Positions 5,488 through 7,996 of a stretch of DNA of 7,996 bases are shown piece after piece. The notes under the pieces are model-generated. The model searched no databases. It saw only the letters and a list, made by a program, of their open reading frames with translations, and was not told the DNA's origin. The translations under genes and the position numbers were made by a program. This stretch comes from HyVt-337 sp964428895 (GTDB taxonomy: Bacteria; Planctomycetota; Phycisphaerae; SM23-33): contig CAYRZU010000102.1 in assembly GCA_964428895.1 (NCBI GenBank), positions 1-7,996 on the forward strand, read 5' to 3'. Within the stretch, counting starts at the first letter, position 1. Each line of letters opens with the position of its first letter.

Positions 5488-6987
5488 ATGACTAATCTAC
5501 CCACATGTTTCGGTCTGCTGGCGGCCGCAGCCAAGAGCGGCGGCGGAGGCGCCGACCTACCGAAGACGGCCATTCTGGTCCTGCTACTAGCGGCGATCGG
5601 CCTGGGCGTGCTGATGTTCTTCTTCAGCCGCTACAAGCGGTGCCCGTCCAACCGAATCCTGGTGGTCTACGGCAAAACGGGCAGAGGCGCCGCCAAGTGC
5701 GTCCACGGCGGGGCGGCCTTCATTTGGCCTCTGATCCAGGCGTATGACTTCCTGGACCTCGAGCCGTTCGTGGTGCCGATTGATCTGTCCAGCGCCCTCT
5801 CGCAAGAGAACATCCGCGTGACCGTGCCGACCACCGTCACCGCGGCGGTCTCCAATGAGTCCGGCATCATGCAGAACGCGGCCATCCGCTTGCTGGGCCT
5901 GACACGGTCCCAGATTCAGGAGCAGGCCCAGGACATCATTCTCGGTCAGATGCGTGCGGTCATCGCCACCATGAAGATCGAGGAGATCAACATCGACCGC
6001 CAGGCGTTCCTCGGCAAGGTCAACGACGCGGTCTCCGGCGAGCTCGAGAAGATCGGCCTGGCGCTGATCAACGTCAACATCCGCGACATCGATGACGAAT
6101 CCGGCTACATCAAGGCCATCGGGCGAAAGGCAGCCGCCGAAGCCATCAACCAGGCCAACATCGACGTGGCCGAGCAGGAGAAGCTCGGTCAGGCCGGCGT
6201 GGCCGAACGCAACCGGGATGCCCGTATCGCCGTCGCCGACGCCGGGGCCAAGGCCGAGATCGGCGAAGCCACCGCCAGCCGCGACAAGCGTCAGAACGTG
6301 GCCGTCCTCGACGCCGAAGCCGTTAATTCCGAAACCCAGGCCGACGCCAAGAAGGCCAGCTATCGCGCCGAGCAGGTTGTGGCCGAAGAGCAGGCCCGCG
6401 ACCGCGGGCAGTCCGCCGCCCGCGAGGCCGACGGCGCCATTCGCGTGGCGCAGGAAGTGGCCGAAAAGAAGGCCGAAGAAGCCCGCGCCGAACGCGAGAC
6501 CGCCCGACTCAACGCCGAGGTGGTCGTGCCCGCCAACGCCAAGCGCGAGCAAGTCGTCATCCACGCCGACGCCCAGAAGCAAGAGGCGATCAAGGTCGCC
6601 GAAGGTCAGGCCGCGGCCAAGCTGGCCAAGATGCAGGCCGAAGGCAAGGGCGTCCAGGCGATCCTGGACGGCAAGGCCGAAGGTTACGAGCGGCTGGTCG
6701 CGTCGTGCGAGACCGCCCAGCAGGCGGCCTCGCTGCTGATCATCGAGAAGCTGACCGAGATCTCCGGCATTCAGGCCAAGGCGATTCAGGACCTGCCCAT
6801 CGAGAAGATCATCGTCTGGGATGGCGGTTCCGGTGGCGACGGCGAGGGCGGCGGCATGTCCGGCCTCGGTCGACGCCTCATGGGCGCCCTGCCCCCGATG
6901 CACGAACTGGCCAAACAGGTCGGCCTAGACTTACCCGAGTTCCTCGGCAAGATCGCCGACGAAGCCAAGGACAAACAGGCCGAGTAG
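5488..6987 (+). CDS. floT: Flotillin (SPFH-domain membrane scaffold protein)
   Basis: A 499-residue flotillin that scaffolds membrane microdomains and oligomerises. One transmembrane or hairpin segment lies at about 28-46, followed by basic residues (SRYKR). The SPFH/band-7 domain covers about 50-215, from NRILVVYGKTGRG through the VNVNIRDIDDESGYIKAIGR-like end. A long Ala/Glu/Lys/Arg-rich coiled coil follows (about 215-400), rich in the EA repeats typical of flotillins. Then come the conserved C-terminal LLIIEKLTEISGIQAKAIQDLPIEKIIVWD-type region (about 416-445) and a Gly-rich linker (446-457). The N-terminus is about 27 residues longer before the membrane segment than in Bacillus FloT and contains Cys7 and a GGGG stretch. 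AAGGGAG (5475-5481) lies 6 bases before the ATG. It is co-transcribed with the NfeD gene, its expected partner. The family call is firm; the symbol is by homology. Confidence 0.93.
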   Translation: MTNLPTCFGLLAAAAKSGGGGADLPKTAILVLLLAAIGLGVLMFFFSRYKRCPSNRILVVYGKTGRGAAKCVHGGAAFIWPLIQAYDFLDLEPFVVPIDLSSALSQENIRVTVPTTVTAAVSNESGIMQNAAIRLLGLTRSQIQEQAQDIILGQMRAVIATMKIEEINIDRQAFLGKVNDAVSGELEKIGLALINVNIRDIDDESGYIKAIGRKAAAEAINQANIDVAEQEKLGQAGVAERNRDARIAVADAGAKAEIGEATASRDKRQNVAVLDAEAVNSETQADAKKASYRAEQVVAEEQARDRGQSAAREADGAIRVAQEVAEKKAEEARAERETARLNAEVVVPANAKREQVVIHADAQKQEAIKVAEGQAAAKLAKMQAEGKGVQAILDGKAEGYERLVASCETAQQAASLLIIEKLTEISGIQAKAIQDLPIEKIIVWDGGSGGDGEGGGMSGLGRRLMGALPPMHELAKQVGLDLPEFLGKIADEAKDKQAE

Positions 6988-7015
6988 CTAGCCAACGGTA
7001 TCAACGCATCACCCA

Positions 7016-7047
7016 ACGCGGTGTCCCAATTCATCGGGACACCGCGT
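7016..7047 (+). terminator. Strong hairpin ending the NfeD-flotillin operon
   Basis: ACGCGGTGTCCC (7016-7027) and GGGACACCGCGT (7036-7047) form a perfect 12-bp stem with an 8-base loop, 28 bases after the flotillin stop codon. Only a weak T-containing stretch (CTTGCAGTT) follows, so termination may be partial, letting some transcription pass into the zinc-ribbon gene 35 bases on. It could instead serve as a 3'-end stabilising structure for the operon mRNA. Confidence 0.62.
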
Positions 7048-7082
7048 CTTGCAGTTATGGATGTCAGGCGAAGGGACCTGCC

Positions 7083-7313
7083 ATGAACAAGCACTATCGA
7101 GCCACGGTCAGGGACAAGCAGGTCCTCTGTCCAACGTGCGGCCACAATCGGTTCTTCGCTCACAAGCACTACATCGCCAAAGGCTGGATGCAGTTCCTTG
7201 ACGTCGAGGTCCTTGGTAAGGAGGGATTCGTGCTGATCTGCCAGTACTGCACGCGCGTGCAGCAGTTCGCCCAGAGGAACGTCCTGACACTCGAAGACGA
7301 ACAGTCGGCATGA
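7083..7313 (+). CDS. Small zinc-ribbon protein
   Basis: A 76-residue protein with two CxxC knuckles, CPTCG (Cys16, Cys19) and CQYC (Cys53, Cys56), 33 residues apart. This four-cysteine arrangement binds one zinc ion as a zinc ribbon. The order CPxCG, then F, then a middle LDVEVLGKEGF, then CxxC resembles the small DUF2082-type zinc-ribbon proteins, which are suggested to bind nucleic acid. That is a resemblance, not an established role. The start at 7083 is chosen because AAGGGA (7071-7076) sits 6 bases upstream. The same frame stays open further upstream across the flotillin 3' end, but those codons overlap flotillin and are not credible as protein. The gene follows the flotillin hairpin and might be expressed by readthrough. 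There is no signal peptide, so it is cytoplasmic. Confidence 0.75.
   Translation: MNKHYRATVRDKQVLCPTCGHNRFFAHKHYIAKGWMQFLDVEVLGKEGFVLICQYCTRVQQFAQRNVLTLEDEQSA
7247..7262. repeat. 16-bp perfect palindrome in the zinc-ribbon gene
   Basis: CTGCACGCGCGTGCAG is a perfect palindrome of 16 bases with no spacer. It encodes part of the second zinc knuckle (Y-C-T-R-V-Q). It has the form of a dimer-binding site for a regulator but lies inside coding sequence, so it could be chance. Confidence 0.4.
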
Positions 7314-7541
7314 ACATGGGCGGCCGCGGGCCCGCCACGTTCTGCTCACGGGTCCATCCCTTGCATCCCCTGCATCCCTGCTAATGCCCGTTCCGCTCGC
7401 CGACACACGGCAAAACCCGGACGCACATTGGGGGCCTAGCATGTCGGATTCAAGAAACGGATCGGAGGCACGGATGGACTTGTTCATCGGCCGACAGCGC
7501 GTCCCCTTCGCCTGCCCGCGACGTCCACCGGCGGATTATCC
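7314..7541. other. Non-coding stretch with no recognised gene
   Basis: No convincing gene is seen between the zinc-ribbon stop and the promoter at 7542. It contains a GC palindrome (GCGGGCCCGC, 7326-7335) that could act as a weak terminator for the zinc-ribbon gene, and the 9-bp tandem repeat at 7355-7381. A 23-codon frame at 7474-7545 has a GGAGG five bases upstream, but it has no recognisable protein features and runs into the -35 element. Confidence 0.5.
7355..7381. repeat. Short 9-bp tandem repeat, three diverged copies
   Basis: CATCCCTTG, CATCCCCTG and CATCCCTGC lie head to tail. The first two differ at one base and the third has lost one base in phase. The stretch is too short to assign a function and may be slippage. 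Confidence 0.5.
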
Positions 7542-7569
7542 TTGACAAGATGGCGAGGTCGAATAGGAT
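7542..7569 (+). promoter_or_regulatory. Sigma-70-type promoter for the secreted-protein gene
   Basis: A perfect TTGACA -35 box (7542-7547) is followed after 16 bases by TAGGAT (7564-7569; 4 of 6 -10 consensus). The predicted start near 7576 leaves a 5' leader of about 80 bases. This is the best promoter match in the window and faces the gene starting at 7656. Confidence 0.58.
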
Positions 7570-7578
7570 TGGTTTTGT

Positions 7579-7600
7579 GGTCCGCCCGAGCGGCGGGACC
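7579..7600 (+). other. 5' UTR hairpin of the secreted-protein mRNA
   Basis: GGTCCGCC and GGCGGGACC can pair with one bulged G around a 5-base loop, forming an 8-bp stem. It begins only a few bases after the predicted transcription start at about 7576. Hairpins at an extreme 5' end commonly protect mRNA from decay; a regulatory role is possible but unproven. Confidence 0.4.
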
Positions 7601-7655
7601 CGCATTTCACACTCGCACCGCCGGGCGATTTGGGAGGGTGAAGGGCAACGGAGCT

Positions 7656-7996
7656 ATGAAGGCCCTGACAAGAATTCTGCCAGTGATCCTCGTGCTCACC
7701 TTGTCGGCCAGCGGTCTTGCCACCGTCATCGAGCAGGACACGGGTTTCGGCAGCTACCTCCTGGAGGCCACGGCCACGCCCCTCGGCGGCGACTCCTGGC
7801 GGTTCGACTACGCCATTACCAATCTCCAGAGCCCTCATACAGTCTACGGCAGTCTGGACGGGTTCTTCATCCAGATCCCGCAATCCGCAACGAACATCGT
7901 CCCTACCGTACCGCCCCCGCCTCCGGGTGGGTCGGGTTACTGGACCTTTGGCATCACCGACCCGGCGGGCTGGGTGGGATATGTTGACCTGTACAC
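7656..7996 (+). CDS. Secreted protein, N-terminal part (possible PEP-CTERM-type exoprotein)
   Basis: The first 113 codons of a gene that runs off the right edge. It opens with a typical Sec signal peptide, MKALTRILPVILVLTLSASG then LA (likely cleavage after Ala22). The mature part is beta-rich: SWRFDYAITNLQSPHTVYGS (about 48-66) resembles the W-x-Y-x-Y-x-V-x-N-L opening seen in many secreted planctomycete proteins that end in a PEP-CTERM sorting signal. A proline run (VPPPPPGG, 85-92) follows, then YWTFGITDPAGWVGY. The end that would carry the sorting motif lies outside the window, so the PEP-CTERM assignment is only an inference. The start is supported by AAGGG (7641-7645) ten bases upstream and GGAG (7650-7653) two bases upstream, neither ideally spaced. 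It has its own promoter at 7542 and is probably not part of the flotillin operon. Function is unknown. Confidence 0.72.
   Translation, partial: MKALTRILPVILVLTLSASGLATVIEQDTGFGSYLLEATATPLGGDSWRFDYAITNLQSPHTVYGSLDGFFIQIPQSATNIVPTVPPPPPGGSGYWTFGITDPAGWVGYVDLY

Noticed and set aside
5587..6903. A 438-codon minus-strand open frame opposite the flotillin gene
   Set aside because: The Gly/Leu/Asp/Val-rich product is the mirror of flotillin's Ala/Glu/Lys codons; the flotillin reading is unambiguous.
6705..7082. Upstream extension of the zinc-ribbon frame to 6705
   Set aside because: It overlaps the flotillin 3' end and the hairpin, its residues are Arg/Gly-rich and low in complexity, and a good Shine-Dalgarno marks the start at 7083.
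7474..7545. A 23-codon frame with GGAGG five bases upstream
   Set aside because: It has no recognisable features, is very short and ends inside the -35 box; not enough to call a gene.
7550..7987. A 145-codon plus-strand open frame overlapping the secreted-protein gene
   Set aside because: It is out of frame with the signal-peptide gene starting at 7656, begins inside the promoter and has an Arg/Pro/His-rich composition typical of a shadow frame.

Overview
This is a GC-rich bacterial chromosomal window with dense coding sequence and short gaps. It carries five complete protein genes and two that run off the ends. Three things together suggest a Planctomycetota-type (perhaps Phycisphaerae-like) genome: a uroporphyrinogen-decarboxylase-family protein next to an unusual intracellular glycoside hydrolase, a HEAT-repeat lipoprotein, and a secreted beta-rich protein that looks like a PEP-CTERM-type exoprotein. 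That placement is an inference from gene content; no rRNA or marker gene is present.

Left part, minus strand (1-2701): a GH95-like six-hairpin glycosidase of about 805 residues without a signal peptide, followed on the same strand by the start of a URO-D-family gene that leaves the window at base 1. The 109-base gap between them holds two strong hairpins that are inverted, diverged copies of one palindromic unit (197-271). This is a REP/REPIN-like arrangement and the most striking non-coding structure here.

Middle, plus strand (2702-4831): a 134-base divergent intergenic region with candidate promoters facing both ways, then a HEAT-repeat lipoprotein of 604 residues that may be translated from a leaderless or nearly leaderless mRNA. 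A 181-base gap follows.

Right part, plus strand (4832-7313): a clear NfeD-flotillin pair, with a 210-residue NfeD/YuaF-like membrane protein and a 499-residue flotillin 23 bases apart, as in the yuaF-floT (yuaG) operon of Bacillus. A perfect 12-bp-stem hairpin closes the pair. A 76-residue zinc-ribbon protein follows. The NfeD and flotillin proteins are expected to work together in the membrane as a scaffold for membrane microdomains.

Right end (7314-7996): about 340 bases without a recognisable gene, with a short 9-bp tandem repeat and a good sigma-70-type promoter plus a 5' UTR hairpin. These precede the start of a secreted protein cut off by the window edge.

No CRISPR array, insertion sequence, tRNA, rRNA or defence system was found. 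Most of the window is ordinary. The inverted palindrome pair, the altered catalytic motif of the GH95-like enzyme and the acidic DxDxDG loop of the NfeD protein are the points most worth a second look.
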